A stretch of 64,000 nucleotides of DNA from Demequina pelophila (GCF_000971175.1 NZ_BBLY01000001.1:173709-237708); one strand, 5' to 3'; positions 26,431 to 36,503 are shown, counted from the stretch's first letter. The notes: generated by a model not told the origin, from the letters alone. A program made the numbers and translations.

Positions 26431-27797
26431 GGGCCGTCACCGCGGCCTGGATCGCCCAGGCCGTCGGCGGCACGCTCGCCGGAGACCCCGCGATCGAGGT
26501 CACCGGAGTCGAGAAGGACTCGCGCGACGTCCACCCCGGCGCGCTCTACGCGGCGTTCGTGGGGGAGCGCGTCGACGGCCACGACTACGCGCCGCAGGCC
26601 GTGGCGGCCGGGGCGGCGCTCAGCCTGGTCTCGCGCCCGGTCGACGCGCCGCACGTGCTCGTCGAGGACGTCACGCTCGCCCTCGGGGCGCTCGCGCGCG
26701 CCTATCTGGCGCTGCTGCGCGACGAGGGCGACATCACCGTCATCGGCATCACCGGCTCGAACGGCAAGACGACCACGAAGGACCTGCTCGCGCAGGCGCT
26801 GCCCGACGTGGTGGCGCCCGTGGGCAGCTTCAACAACGAGATCGGCCTGCCGCTCACCGTGCTCCGCGCGGACGGCGGCACCCGTCACCTGGTCCTCGAG
26901 ATGGGCGCGAGCGGCCTGGGCCACCTCACCTATCTCACGGACATCGCGCCCATCGACGTGGCCGTGGTCCTCACCGTGGGCACCGCCCACATGGGGGAGT
27001 ACGACTCCCCGGAGGACGTCGCGGTCGCCAAGGCCGAGCTGGTGCGCGCGCTGCCGTCGCACGGGGTCGCGATCCTCAACGCGGACGATGCGCGGGTCGC
27101 CGCGATGGCGCCGCTCGCCCCGCGGGCGGTCACCTTCGGCGCGGGCGCCGGCGACGTGCGGGCGGTGGGGCTCACCCCCGACCGGGGCCGCGCATCGTTC
27201 TCCGTCGACACGCCGGGCGCCTCGCTCGAGCGCCGCACGCTCACCCTGGTGGGCGAGCACCACGTCACCAATGCGCTCGCCGCGCTCGCGACGTGCCTCG
27301 AGTGCGGGATCGACCCGGACGAGGCCTGGGCCGCGATCGCGGCCGCCCGGCCGCTGTCCGCCCACCGCATGGCGCTCACCGAGCGCGCGGACGGCGTCAC
27401 CATCATCGACGACGCCTACAACGCGTCGGTCGAGTCGATGCGCGCGGCGTTCCGCGCCCTCAAGCACGTGGCCGACGGCGGTCGCACCATCGCGGTGATC
27501 GGGGAGATCCTCGAGCTGGGCGAGGACTCCGTGCGCGTCCACGACTCCCTGGGCGTGGACGTGGTGCGCCTGCGCCTCGACCACACGCTGGTGGTGGGCG
27601 ACGGCGCCCGCGCGGCCTACGTCGCGGCGGTGCGCGAGGGGTCCTGGGGGGACGAGGCCGCTTTCGTGGCTACAATCGCTGAGGCTCACGCCTGGCTGGA
27701 GGAGAACCTCCGCGCCGGCGACACCGTGCTGGTCAAGGCCTCGCACGGTTCGGGCCTGTGGAGGCTGGCGGACGACCTGGTGGGAGGATCTCGATGA
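26427..27797 (+). CDS. murF: UDP-MurNAc-tripeptide:D-Ala-D-Ala ligase MurF
   Basis: Adds D-Ala-D-Ala to complete the UDP-MurNAc pentapeptide. The 456-residue product has VTGVEKDSRDVHPGALYAAF near residue 22 (split family motif), ATP site GITGSNGKTTTKDLLA, NNEIGLPLTVL, EMGASGLGHL and the C-terminal IDDAYNASVESMRAAF. The GTG at 26427 overlaps the murE stop, setting the start. The last bases overlap the mraY ATG (ATGA). The substrate third residue is set by MurE. Confidence 0.96.
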   Translation: MRAVTAAWIAQAVGGTLAGDPAIEVTGVEKDSRDVHPGALYAAFVGERVDGHDYAPQAVAAGAALSLVSRPVDAPHVLVEDVTLALGALARAYLALLRDEGDITVIGITGSNGKTTTKDLLAQALPDVVAPVGSFNNEIGLPLTVLRADGGTRHLVLEMGASGLGHLTYLTDIAPIDVAVVLTVGTAHMGEYDSPEDVAVAKAELVRALPSHGVAILNADDARVAAMAPLAPRAVTFGAGAGDVRAVGLTPDRGRASFSVDTPGASLERRTLTLVGEHHVTNALAALATCLECGIDPDEAWAAIAAARPLSAHRMALTERADGVTIIDDAYNASVESMRAAFRALKHVADGGRTIAVIGEILELGEDSVRVHDSLGVDVVRLRLDHTLVVGDGARAAYVAAVREGSWGDEAAFVATIAEAHAWLEENLRAGDTVLVKASHGSGLWRLADDLVGGSR

Positions 27798-28879
27798 TTG
27801 CAGTGGTGGTCGCCGGTGCGCTGGGAACGCTCCTGTCGCTGCTCACGACGCCGCTGCTGATCCGCTACCTCACCCGTCGCCAGTTCGGGCAGTTCATCCG
27901 CCAGGACGGGCCGGCCAGCCACCACACCAAGCGCGGCACCCCCACGATGGGCGGCGTCGTCATCATCCTCGCCGCCCTCCTGGGCTGGCTGGGAGGCAAC
28001 CTCTGGGTGGGCCGCTCGCCCGCCGCATCGTCCCTGCTCGTGGTGTTCCTCATGGTGGGCCTGGGGCTGGTGGGCTTCCTCGACGACGGCATCAAGATCT
28101 CCAAGGAGCGCTCGCTGGGCCTGAGCCCCGCGTGGAAGTTCCTGGGTCAGGGCGTCGTGGGCGTCACCTTCGGCGTGCTCGCGCTGCAGTTCCCCGACGG
28201 CGACGGCATCACGCCCGCGTCCACGGCCGTGACGTTCCTGCGCGACACGTACATCGACCTGGCGATCTGGGGACCCGCGATCGGGCTCGTGCTGTTCGTC
28301 ATCTGGTCGAACTTCCTCATCACCGCGTGGTCCAACGCGGTCAACCTCACCGATGGCCTCGACGGCCTCGCGACGGGCACGTCCATCATCTTCTTCGGCG
28401 CGTACGTCCTGATCGGCATCTGGCAGCTCAACCAGAAGTGCGGCGTGGTCGAGTCGGTCGCCAAGTGCTACGAGGTGCGCGACCCCTGGGACCTCGCGAT
28501 CCTCGCCTCCGCGATCGCCGGCGCCTGCCTGGGCTTCCTGTGGTGGAACGCGAGCCCGGCGAAGATCTTCATGGGCGACACCGGCTCGCTCGCGCTGGGC
28601 GGCGCGATCGCCGGCATGACCATCACCTCGCAGACCGAGGTGCTCGGCGTCGTGGTCGGCGGCCTGTTCGTCCTCGTGGTCGGCAGCTCGGTGCTGCAGA
28701 TCGGCTGGTTCAAGATCTCCGGCGGCAAGCGCCTGTTCAAGATGGCGCCGCTGCATCATCACTTCGAGCTCATGGGCTGGGGCGAGGTCACCATCGTGAC
28801 GCGCTTCTGGATCATCGCCGGGCTGTTCACCGCGGCGGGCCTGGGCCTGTTCTACGCCGAGTGGGTGGCCGCGCTGTGA
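27794..28879 (+). CDS. mraY: phospho-MurNAc-pentapeptide transferase MraY
   Basis: Membrane enzyme that moves phospho-MurNAc-pentapeptide to undecaprenyl phosphate, forming lipid I. The 361-residue product has about ten transmembrane helices. It shows the catalytic Asp pair LVGFLDDGIK, NAVNLTDGLDGLATG, MGDTGSLALGG and the histidine loop MAPLHHHFELMGW. The ATG at 27794 overlaps the murF stop. Normal family length. A CGCATCGTCC motif is embedded in the codons for SPAASSLL near residue 80. Confidence 0.97.
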   Translation: MIAVVVAGALGTLLSLLTTPLLIRYLTRRQFGQFIRQDGPASHHTKRGTPTMGGVVIILAALLGWLGGNLWVGRSPAASSLLVVFLMVGLGLVGFLDDGIKISKERSLGLSPAWKFLGQGVVGVTFGVLALQFPDGDGITPASTAVTFLRDTYIDLAIWGPAIGLVLFVIWSNFLITAWSNAVNLTDGLDGLATGTSIIFFGAYVLIGIWQLNQKCGVVESVAKCYEVRDPWDLAILASAIAGACLGFLWWNASPAKIFMGDTGSLALGGAIAGMTITSQTEVLGVVVGGLFVLVVGSSVLQIGWFKISGGKRLFKMAPLHHHFELMGWGEVTIVTRFWIIAGLFTAAGLGLFYAEWVAAL

Positions 28880-30276
28880 CGGACGCGGGCCCCGCGACGC
28901 CCGAGGGCCCGGAGGCCCTTGAGGGCCGACGCGTCCTGATCCTGGGTCACGGCGTCGCCGGCCGGTCCGCCGCCGAGGTCACGCGCGAGCTGGGCGGCGA
29001 GGCCGTCACGGTCGACGCCAACGGCAGCGCCGACCACCGCGACGTGGCCGAGCTGGACCTCGCCACGTTCGACGTCGTCATGGCGTCGCCGGGCTTCGCG
29101 CCGCACTCGGCCGCCGTGCGCGCGTGCCAGGAGGCCGGGCTCGAGATCTGGTCGGAGATGGAGTTCGCCTGGCGCGTGCGCCGCCCGGGCATCCCGTGGG
29201 TGCTGGTCACCGGCACCAACGGCAAGACCACCACGACCCAGATGGTGGGCGCGATCGCCGCCGCCGGGGGCCTCGACGTGCGCGTGTGCGGCAACATGGG
29301 CATCCCCGTCATCCATGCCGGGCGCGAGGAGTCCGACCTGGTGGCGGTGGAGATCGCGAGCCTCCAGCTGCACTTCTCGACGACCATCTCCCCGCACGCG
29401 GCCGTGTGCCTCAACGCGGACGACGACCACACCGACTGGCACGGCTCGCTCGAGGCCTACCGGGCGGACAAGGCCCGCGTCTACCGCCACACCACGGTCG
29501 CCTGCGTCTACCCGGCGGCCGATGCCCGGGTCGAGTCCATGGTCGCCGACGCCGACGTGGTCGAGGGGGCCCGGGCGGTGGGCGTCACGCTGGGCGCGCC
29601 CGGCCTCGGCCAGCTGGGCCTGGTCGAGGGGCTGCTCGTGGACCGTGCCTTCGGGGACGACCGCCGCCGCACCGCCCTCGAGCTGGGCTCGGTCGAGGAT
29701 CTCGCTCACCTGGTCGCCGGCGACGTCCCGCCCTACCTGGTCACCAACGCCCTGAGCGCCGCGGCGCTCGCCCGCGCCGTGGGCGTCGCGCCGCACGCCG
29801 TGCGCGACGGCCTGCGCGGCTTCCGCCTCGACGCCCACCGCAGCGCGTTCGTGCGCGACCTCGACGGGGTGTCCTACGTGGACGACTCGAAGGCCACCAA
29901 CGCGCACGCCGTCGAGGCGGCGTTCGGCGGCCGCGCGGACCGCTCGGTCGTGTGGATCGCCGGCGGCCTGGCCAAGGGGCAGGAGTTCGACGCCCTGGTG
30001 CGGTCGATCGCGGGCCGCGTGCGCGCCGCCGTCCTGCTGGGCGTGGATCAGGCCCCGCTCGCGGACGCCCTCGCGACACACGCGCCGGAGATCCCGGTGG
30101 TCCCGATGGCGCCGGGGGAGGATGTGATGCAGCGCGCGGTCGACGCCGCACGCGGCCTCGCGCAGCCGGGGGACACGGTGCTCCTGTCTCCCGCCTGCGC
30201 ATCGATGGATCAGTTCCGCAGCTACGCGGACCGGGGAGAGGCGTTCACCAGGGTGGTGGAGGCACTGGGACGCTAG
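28876..30276 (+). CDS. murD: UDP-MurNAc-L-Ala:D-Glu ligase MurD
   Basis: Adds D-glutamate to UDP-MurNAc-L-Ala. The 466-residue product has an N-terminal domain with VLILGHGVAGRSAAEV, ATP site VTGTNGKTTTTQMV, NADDDHTDWHGSLEAYRADKARVY split motif, and the C-terminal YVDDSKATNAHAVEAAF and LLSPACASMDQF motifs. GTG 28876 overlaps the mraY stop. An ~30-residue stretch between about 225 and 260 is variable. Within the cluster the order murD-ftsW-murG-murC is canonical. Confidence 0.96.
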   Translation: MTDAGPATPEGPEALEGRRVLILGHGVAGRSAAEVTRELGGEAVTVDANGSADHRDVAELDLATFDVVMASPGFAPHSAAVRACQEAGLEIWSEMEFAWRVRRPGIPWVLVTGTNGKTTTTQMVGAIAAAGGLDVRVCGNMGIPVIHAGREESDLVAVEIASLQLHFSTTISPHAAVCLNADDDHTDWHGSLEAYRADKARVYRHTTVACVYPAADARVESMVADADVVEGARAVGVTLGAPGLGQLGLVEGLLVDRAFGDDRRRTALELGSVEDLAHLVAGDVPPYLVTNALSAAALARAVGVAPHAVRDGLRGFRLDAHRSAFVRDLDGVSYVDDSKATNAHAVEAAFGGRADRSVVWIAGGLAKGQEFDALVRSIAGRVRAAVLLGVDQAPLADALATHAPEIPVVPMAPGEDVMQRAVDAARGLAQPGDTVLLSPACASMDQFRSYADRGEAFTRVVEALGR

Positions 30277-30287
30277 GAGGGTGACGC

Positions 30288-31496
30288 ATGACCGCGACAG
30301 CGGACAGCCAGACCTCCGTCACGGCGTGGAAGTCGCCGGTCACCTCCTACTACCTGCTCCTCACCGCCACCTCGATCCTGGTCCTCATGGGCCTGGCCGT
30401 GGTGCTGTCGAGCTCCTCGATCTCCTCGATCGCGTCCGGCTCCGGCAGCGCCTACTCCGGCTTCGTCACCCAGGCGATCGCCCTCGTCGTGGGCGCGACC
30501 GCCCTGCTCGTGGGCTCGCGGCTGAGCCCGGCGACATGGAAGATCCTGGGGCCCATCGTCCTGTACGTGTCGATGGCGCTGCTGGTCGCGGTGCCGTTCA
30601 TCGGCACGGCCGTGGGCGGCAACAAGGCGTGGATCCGGCTGGGCTCCTTCAGCTTCCAGCCCTCCGAGCTCGCGAAGGTGGGCCTCGCGCTGTACCTGGG
30701 CGTGGTGCTGGCGCGCTTCCGCCACGGGCTCACCACCATCAAGGCCCTCCTGGTGCCCGGCGGCCTCATGGCCGGCGCGGTGCTCGCCCTGGTGCTGTGG
30801 GGCCACGACATGGGCACGGCGCTGGTGCTGATGGCGCTCATCCTCGTGGCCTTCTGGGTCGCGGGCGTGCCCAAACGGTTCTTCGGCATGGCGGGCGTGG
30901 CGCTCGTCATCGGCCTCGTCGCGCTCGTCAACGTGGGCGAGACGCGCCTGGCGCGCATCGAGCAGTGGTTCACCGGCTCGTGCGAGAACGACTCCTGCTG
31001 GCAGCAGCAGCACGGCACGTGGGCCCTCGCCTCCGGCGGCATCGGCGGGCTGGGCCCCGGCATGAGCCGCGAGAAGTGGGGCTACCTGCCCGCCTCGGAC
31101 AACGACTTCATCTTCGCGATCATCGGCGAGGAGTTCGGCCTCATCGGCACCGTGCTGGTGCTCATCGCGTTCGCGCTCATCGTGCTCGCCGTCAACCGCA
31201 TCATCCAGCGCAGCGACGACCGCTTCGTGCAGATCGCCGCCGCCGGCATCGGCGCCGCCGTGTGCATCCAGGCCTGCATCAACATGGCCGTCGTGCTCGA
31301 GTTCCTGCCCGTCACCGGCGTGCCGCTGCCGCTGGTGTCCGCGGGCGGCTCCTCGCTCATCGTCTCCCTGCTCGCCATGGGCGTGCTCATGTCGTTCGCG
31401 CGGCACGAGCCCGGCGCGCAGGAGGTCCTCACGGCGCGCCCGTCGCTGGTGCGCCGCTCCCTGTCCGTGCTCTCGAAGGGACGCCGTCGTGGCTAG
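30288..31496 (+). CDS. ftsW: septal peptidoglycan glycosyltransferase FtsW
   Basis: SEDS-family glycosyltransferase that polymerises lipid II at the septum together with FtsI. The 402-residue product has ten predicted transmembrane helices and the SEDS markers NKAWIRLGSFSFQPSELAK, LWGHDMGTALVL and PLPLVSAGGSSLI. An outside loop has a cysteine pair (GSCENDSCW) that may form a disulfide. The ATG at 30288 has GGAGGGTGACGC upstream. The C-terminal tail is basic and cytoplasmic. The 3' end overlaps murG by 8 nt. Confidence 0.96.
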   Translation: MTATADSQTSVTAWKSPVTSYYLLLTATSILVLMGLAVVLSSSSISSIASGSGSAYSGFVTQAIALVVGATALLVGSRLSPATWKILGPIVLYVSMALLVAVPFIGTAVGGNKAWIRLGSFSFQPSELAKVGLALYLGVVLARFRHGLTTIKALLVPGGLMAGAVLALVLWGHDMGTALVLMALILVAFWVAGVPKRFFGMAGVALVIGLVALVNVGETRLARIEQWFTGSCENDSCWQQQHGTWALASGGIGGLGPGMSREKWGYLPASDNDFIFAIIGEEFGLIGTVLVLIAFALIVLAVNRIIQRSDDRFVQIAAAGIGAAVCIQACINMAVVLEFLPVTGVPLPLVSAGGSSLIVSLLAMGVLMSFARHEPGAQEVLTARPSLVRRSLSVLSKGRRRG

Positions 31497-32601
31497 CCTG
31501 CTCCTCGCCGGCGGGGGGACCGCCGGCCACGTCAACCCGCTGCTCGCGACCGCGGCCGTGCTGCGCGGGCGCGGCCACGAGGTCGCCGCGATCGGCACGC
31601 CCGGCGGGCTCGAGGCGGACCTGGTCCCGCGCGCGGGCCTCGACCTGGTCGAGATCGACAAGGTGCCCTTCCCGCGCCGGCCCGACGCCGACGCCCTGCG
31701 CTTCCCGCTGCGCCTGCGCCGCGCCGTGGCCGCCTGCGTGCGCGCGATCGACGAGCGAGGGGCCGATGCGGTGGTGGGCTTCGGCGGCTACGTCTCCACC
31801 CCGGCGTACCTCGCCGCGCGCCGGCGGGGCCTGCCCATCGTGGTGCACGAGGCGAACGCCCGCCCCGGCATCGCGAACAAGCTGGGCGCGCGCCTCACCG
31901 AGCACGTCGCGGTCACCTTCCCGGACACCCCGTTGCGCCACGCGGCGGTCACCGGGCTGCCGCTGCGCGCGCAGATCGAGGAGCTCGCCGCGACGCTGGC
32001 GGACCCGGCCGCGGCCGCCGACGCCTCCCGCGCCTCGCGCGCCGCCCGCGTGTGGGGCGAGGACGTCCCCGTGCTGCTCGCCTTCGGCGGGTCGCTGGGA
32101 GCCGCGAGCCTCAACGCGGCGCTGGCCGACGGGATCGGGGACCTGGTCGCGCGCGGCGTCCACGTCATCCACCTGACCGGCCGCGGCAAGGCCGAGGGCG
32201 CGCTCGCGGCCCGCGCCGCGCTGCCCGAGGCGGACCGCCACCGCTACGAGGTCGAGGAGTACGCGCACGACATGGCGTCGCTGTTCGCGGCGGCAGACGC
32301 GGTGGTGTGCCGCTCCGGCGCGGCGACCGTGTGCGAGATCGGCGCCCTGGGCCTGCCGGCCCTGTACGTGCCGCTGCCGCACGGCAACGGCGAGCAGGCG
32401 CTCAACGCCCGCGCCGCGGTCGAGGCCGGCGCCGCGACGCTCGTGCCCGACGCGGACCTCAGCGGCGCCCGCCTCGTGGCGGAGGTCGAGCCGCTGCTCA
32501 TCGACGCGGACGCCCGCGCCCGCATGCGCGCCGCCGCCCGCGGCATCGGCATCGCGGACGGCGCCGACCGCCTGGCCACCATGATCGAGGGAGTGCTGTG
32601 A
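31489..32601 (+). CDS. murG: lipid II synthase MurG
   Basis: GT28 glycosyltransferase that adds GlcNAc to lipid I on the inner membrane face. The 370-residue product has the N-terminal GGGTAGHVNPLLA loop, FGGYVSTPAYLAA, HEANARPGIANK and the C-terminal donor site FGGSLGAASLN with RSGAATVCEIGALGLPALYVPLP. Start is GTG 31489, inside the ftsW 3' end. The GTG of murC overlaps its stop. Confidence 0.97.
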   Translation: MASLLLAGGGTAGHVNPLLATAAVLRGRGHEVAAIGTPGGLEADLVPRAGLDLVEIDKVPFPRRPDADALRFPLRLRRAVAACVRAIDERGADAVVGFGGYVSTPAYLAARRRGLPIVVHEANARPGIANKLGARLTEHVAVTFPDTPLRHAAVTGLPLRAQIEELAATLADPAAAADASRASRAARVWGEDVPVLLAFGGSLGAASLNAALADGIGDLVARGVHVIHLTGRGKAEGALAARAALPEADRHRYEVEEYAHDMASLFAAADAVVCRSGAATVCEIGALGLPALYVPLPHGNGEQALNARAAVEAGAATLVPDADLSGARLVAEVEPLLIDADARARMRAAARGIGIADGADRLATMIEGVL

Positions 32602-33959
32602 ACGAGCGGATCCATTTCATCGCCGTCGGCGGCTCCGGCATGTCCGCCGTCGCCCGGCTGACCGCCGCGCGCGGCTACGACGTCACGGGCACGGACCTGC
32701 GCGAGAGCGCCTACTTCCTCGCGCTGCGCGACGCGGGCATGGACGTGCGCATCGGCCACGACGCCTCCCTGGTCGACGGCGCGGCCGCGGTGGTCGTGTC
32801 CACCGCCGTCCGCGAGTCCAACGTCGAGCTCGCCCGCGCCCGCGAGCTGGGCATCCCCGTGTGGCACCGCTCCGAGGGACTCGCGCGGGCGCTCGAGGGC
32901 CAGCGCCTCGTGGCCGTGGCCGGCTCGCACGGCAAGACCACCACCTCCGCGATGGTCGCGCACGCGCTGCACGCGTGCGGGATCGACGCGGGCTTCGCGG
33001 TGGGCGCGCGCGTGTTCGGCATCGACGGCGCGGTGGCCGGCGGCTACGCGGGCTCGGCCGGGATCTCCGTGCTCGAGGCCGACGAGTCCGACGGCTCGTT
33101 CCTGCGTTATTCGCCCGAGGTATCGATCCTGCTCAACATCGAGCCCGACCACCTCGACCACCACGGCACCGTCGAGAACCTCCACCGCGCGTTCGAGGAC
33201 TTCGCCGCCCAGTCCGGCGCGGTCATCGCCTGCATCGACGACCCCGTGGTCGCCGCGCTGGCGGCCCGCCGCCGCGACGCCGGCGGCCGGGTCCTCACCT
33301 ACGGCACGTCCCCGGAGGCCGATGCGCGGGTCACCCCCGACGGCGTGGTCGCCGGCGGTCGGGCGATCGCGCTGGCCGTCTCCGCGCCGGGCGCGCACAA
33401 CCGCCTCAACGCGACCGCCGCGTGGCTCGCCGCGATCGAGATGGGGGCGGAGCCCCAGGCGGCCGCCGCGTCGTTCGCCACCTACGCGGGCACGGGCCGG
33501 CGCTACCAGCACCGCGGCGACGCCGCGGGCGTCACCGTGATCGACGACTACGCCCACCACCCGACCGAGGTGGCCGCGCTGCTGCGCGCGGCCCGCGACG
33601 GGGGAGCGGGGCACCTGGTGGTGCTGTTCCAGCCCGCGCTGTTCACCCGCACCCAGATGCACGCGGAGGCCTTCGGGCGCGCGCTGTCGGTCGACGACGC
33701 GGACGTGGTGCTCGCGCCCGTCTACGGCGACCGCGAGGACCCGATCGAGGGCGTGAGCTCCGAGTCCATCGCCGCGCACGTCGCGCTTCCCGCGGGCTCG
33801 ACCCTGACGCTCGCGGACAGCCTCGAGCGCGCCGCGGACCTCGCGGCCGACCGCGCCCGCCCCGGCTCCACGGTGCTGACCGTGGGCTCCGGCACCGTGA
33901 CCACCACCCCCGACCGGATACTCGCGCGGCTGCGCGAGCGCGAGGGCGCGGATGGGTGA
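32598..33959 (+). CDS. murC: UDP-MurNAc:L-Ala ligase MurC
   Basis: Adds the first amino acid, L-alanine, to UDP-MurNAc. The 453-residue product has an N-terminal domain IHFIAVGGSGMSAVARL, ATP site VAGSHGKTTTSAMVA, EADESDGSFL, LNIEPDHLDHHGTVENL, and the C-terminal VIDDYAHHPTEVAALL. GTG 32598 overlaps the murG stop. The 3' end overlaps ftsQ by 8 nt. Normal length. Confidence 0.97.
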   Translation: MNERIHFIAVGGSGMSAVARLTAARGYDVTGTDLRESAYFLALRDAGMDVRIGHDASLVDGAAAVVVSTAVRESNVELARARELGIPVWHRSEGLARALEGQRLVAVAGSHGKTTTSAMVAHALHACGIDAGFAVGARVFGIDGAVAGGYAGSAGISVLEADESDGSFLRYSPEVSILLNIEPDHLDHHGTVENLHRAFEDFAAQSGAVIACIDDPVVAALAARRRDAGGRVLTYGTSPEADARVTPDGVVAGGRAIALAVSAPGAHNRLNATAAWLAAIEMGAEPQAAAASFATYAGTGRRYQHRGDAAGVTVIDDYAHHPTEVAALLRAARDGGAGHLVVLFQPALFTRTQMHAEAFGRALSVDDADVVLAPVYGDREDPIEGVSSESIAAHVALPAGSTLTLADSLERAADLAADRARPGSTVLTVGSGTVTTTPDRILARLREREGADG

Positions 33960-35121
33960 CGACCGCCGCCCGCGCGTCCCGCGCCCGGCCCGGCCGTCGC
34001 GGCCGGCGCCGCCGTCCGCGCGCGGCGAGGCCGCCGGGAGCGGCGCCCGCGCGGGCACCGCGGTGGACGAGGCCACGCGGGGTCCGGCCCGGACCGCCGG
34101 GTCGCGCGCGCCTGTCGCGCCCACCGCGGAGACCGACGACATGGCCCGCGCGTGGCGGCGCGGCGCGGACCGCACCCGGCGCGCGCCGGGCACGCCGCGG
34201 CGCGCCGGCGGCACGGCGACGACCGCAGCGAACCCGGCCGGCGCATCGTCCCCTGCCGAGGCGGGGGAGGACGTCGGGAGGCTGCGCGGGCTCGCCCGCG
34301 CGGCGCGCGCCCGCCTGCCGTGGCTCTCGCGGCCCAGGGGCGGGGACGACGAGCCCCGCGACTCGGCGTCGGCGCGCTTCCAGGCGCGCCTGAGGGAGCG
34401 CGCGGCCCAGCAGCGGCGGCTGTCCGCCGTCGTGTGGCTGCGTCGCGCGGGGTACCTCGCCGCGGCCCTGCTCGCGGTGTGGGTGGTGCTGTACTCGCCG
34501 GTGTTCGGGCTGCGCGCCGACCGCGTCGAGCTCGAGGGCGCGGGCGCGGTGGTCGACCGGGCCGGCGTCGACCAGGTGGTGGCGGCCCACGCGGGCACGT
34601 CCCTCGCGCTGCTCGACACGCGCGCCATGGTGGACGAGCTCACGCAGGTCAAGGGCGTGCGCGACGTGGAGATCGCGCGGGTGTGGCCGTCGGGACTGCT
34701 GCTCGCCATCACCGCGCGCGAGCCCGTGGCCGCCGTGCCCGAGGACGGCGGCGGCTACGCGCTGCTGGACGCGGAGGCGGTCCATGTGGGCGCGGCCGAG
34801 CAGGCTCCGGAGGACCTGCCGGTGGTGAAGGTGCCCGTGGGCGAGGACCACGTGCGCGTGCTCACCGCCGTGCTCGGCGTGGTCAACCAGCTGCCCGTCG
34901 AGCTGCGCGAGCGGGTGCAGGACATCCGCGCGACCACGGAGGACGCGGTCGAGTTCCAGCTGCGCGAGGGCCCGCGGGTCGAGTGGGGGAGCGCGGAGGA
35001 CTCCGCGCTCAAGGCCCAGGTGCTGGGCATCCTGCTGCAGACCGGCGACGCGGAGGACGCGGCACCCATCGAGGTCATCGACGTCTCCGCGCCCACGCTG
35101 CCCACGGTCAAGCACGCCTGA
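33952..35121 (+). CDS. ftsQ: division protein FtsQ
   Basis: Bitopic divisome scaffold that links FtsZ-ring proteins with FtsWI through its periplasmic-side POTRA domain. The 389-residue product has a very long cytoplasmic tail (about 165 residues) rich in Arg, Ala and Pro and probably disordered. A transmembrane helix follows (about 167-185), then a POTRA domain (LRADRVELEGAGAVVDRAGV region) and the FtsQ domain. The tail contains a GGACGATGCG-type motif encoding GASSPAEAG. ATG 33952 overlaps murC. ftsQ ends the tightly overlapping block; ftsZ has its own promoter 200 nt downstream. Confidence 0.92.
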   Translation: MGDDRRPRVPRPARPSRPAPPSARGEAAGSGARAGTAVDEATRGPARTAGSRAPVAPTAETDDMARAWRRGADRTRRAPGTPRRAGGTATTAANPAGASSPAEAGEDVGRLRGLARAARARLPWLSRPRGGDDEPRDSASARFQARLRERAAQQRRLSAVVWLRRAGYLAAALLAVWVVLYSPVFGLRADRVELEGAGAVVDRAGVDQVVAAHAGTSLALLDTRAMVDELTQVKGVRDVEIARVWPSGLLLAITAREPVAAVPEDGGGYALLDAEAVHVGAAEQAPEDLPVVKVPVGEDHVRVLTAVLGVVNQLPVELRERVQDIRATTEDAVEFQLREGPRVEWGSAEDSALKAQVLGILLQTGDAEDAAPIEVIDVSAPTLPTVKHA

Positions 35122-35270
35122 CCCGGCGCCGCGCGCGGGTCCCGGCGTGTCCCGCCGCGACCCCGGACCGTCCGTGCTCGGGCGCGACGAATTCGCCCAC
35201 GGATTCCGGCGACACGCGCCCGCCTGACGGATGAATGCGGCGCCGACCCGTACCTTCGACCTTGAACGAC

Positions 35271-35302
35271 TTGACATAACTATAACCCTCAACTTGAGGG
35301 TT
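35271..35302 (+). promoter_or_regulatory. ftsZ promoter with 19-bp palindrome
   Basis: A TTGACA -35-like hexamer (35271-35276) and a TATAAC (35281-35286) precede AACCCTCAA-C-TTGAGGGTT (35284-35302), a perfect palindrome 20 nt before the ftsZ ATG. Similar AT-rich AACCCTCAAC/TTGAGGGTT leaders are recalled upstream of other actinobacterial ftsZ genes. Which hexamers are used, and whether a protein binds the palindrome, is unknown. Confidence 0.6.
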
Positions 35303-35322
35303 AAGGTTGAAAGGGAAGGCAC

Positions 35323-36492
35323 ATGGCCGCACCGCAGAACTACATCACGCACATCAAGGTCGTCGGCGTGGGCGGCGGCGGCGTCAATGCCGTCAACCGC
35401 ATGATCGACGTGGGCCTCAAGGGCGCCGAATTCATCGCGATCAACACCGACGCCCAGGCGCTCCTCATGTCCGACGCGGACGTGAAGCTCGACATCGGTC
35501 GGGAGCTCACCCGTGGGCTCGGCGCGGGCGCCGACCCGGAGGTGGGCCGCAAGGCCGCCGAGGACCACGAGGACGAGATCGCGGAGGCGCTGCGCGGCGC
35601 CGACATGGTCTTCGTCACCGCGGGCGAGGGCGGCGGCACCGGCACCGGCGGCGCGCCGGTCGTGGCGCGCATCGCCCGCGAGATGGGCGCCCTCACCGTC
35701 GGTGTGGTCACCCGCCCGTTCGGCTTCGAGGGCCGCCGCCGCGCGGACCAGGCCGACGCCGGCATCCAGACCCTCCGCGAGGCCGTCGACACCCTGATCG
35801 TCATCCCCAACGACCGCCTGCTCGACATCTCCGACGAGCAGCTCAGCGTGCTGGGCGCGTTCGCGGCGGCGGACCAGGTGCTCCAGGGCGGCGTCCAGGG
35901 CATCACGGACCTCATCACCACGCCCGGCCTCATCAACGTCGACTTCAACGACGTGAAGTCCGTCATGCAGGGCGCGGGCACCGCGCTCATGGGCGTCGCC
36001 AACGCGCGCGGCAACGACCGCGCGCTCGAGGCCGCGGAGGGCGCGATCGCGTCGCCGCTGCTCGAGGCGTCGATCGAGGGCGCGCACGGCGTGCTGCTGT
36101 CGATCGCGGGCGGCTCCAACCTGGGCATCAAGGAGGTGGAGGTCGCGGCGCGCCTGGTGCGCGAGGCGGCGCACCCCGAGGCCAACATCATCTTCGGTAC
36201 CGTCATCGACGACTCGCTGGGCGACGAGCTCCGCATCACGGTCATCGCGGCGGGCTTCGACTCGGGCAGCCCCACGCACCGCGAGCACGCGGGCGCGCTG
36301 GGCACCATCGAGTCCGCCCCGGCACCCAAGGCCGCGGCGCTCGAGCCCGTCGACGCTCCCGTCGAGACGGACGTGATCCCGGCGTCGCCCATGACCGGCA
36401 CCCCGGCCGCGCCGGCGACGGACGCGATCGACGCCCGCACGGTGCGGCCGTCCTCGTCGGACCCGCTGGACGTGCCCGACTTCCTGCGCTGA
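35323..36492 (+). CDS. ftsZ: cell division GTPase FtsZ
   Basis: Tubulin-like GTPase that forms the cytokinetic ring. The 389-residue product begins [20 protein letters not shown], has the tubulin signature GGGTGTG near residue 105 and the synergy-loop [12 protein letters not shown] linker of ~60 residues follows the core, and the C-terminal peptide [10 protein letters not shown] is the SepF/membrane-anchor binding motif. The ATG at 35323 has GGGAAGG upstream. pgeF follows without a gap. Confidence 0.98.
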   Translation: MAAPQNYITHIKVVGVGGGGVNAVNRMIDVGLKGAEFIAINTDAQALLMSDADVKLDIGRELTRGLGAGADPEVGRKAAEDHEDEIAEALRGADMVFVTAGEGGGTGTGGAPVVARIAREMGALTVGVVTRPFGFEGRRRADQADAGIQTLREAVDTLIVIPNDRLLDISDEQLSVLGAFAAADQVLQGGVQGITDLITTPGLINVDFNDVKSVMQGAGTALMGVANARGNDRALEAAEGAIASPLLEASIEGAHGVLLSIAGGSNLGIKEVEVAARLVREAAHPEANIIFGTVIDDSLGDELRITVIAAGFDSGSPTHREHAGALGTIESAPAPKAAALEPVDAPVETDVIPASPMTGTPAAPATDAIDARTVRPSSSDPLDVPDFLR

Positions 36493-36503
36493 GCGACGAC
36501 GCG

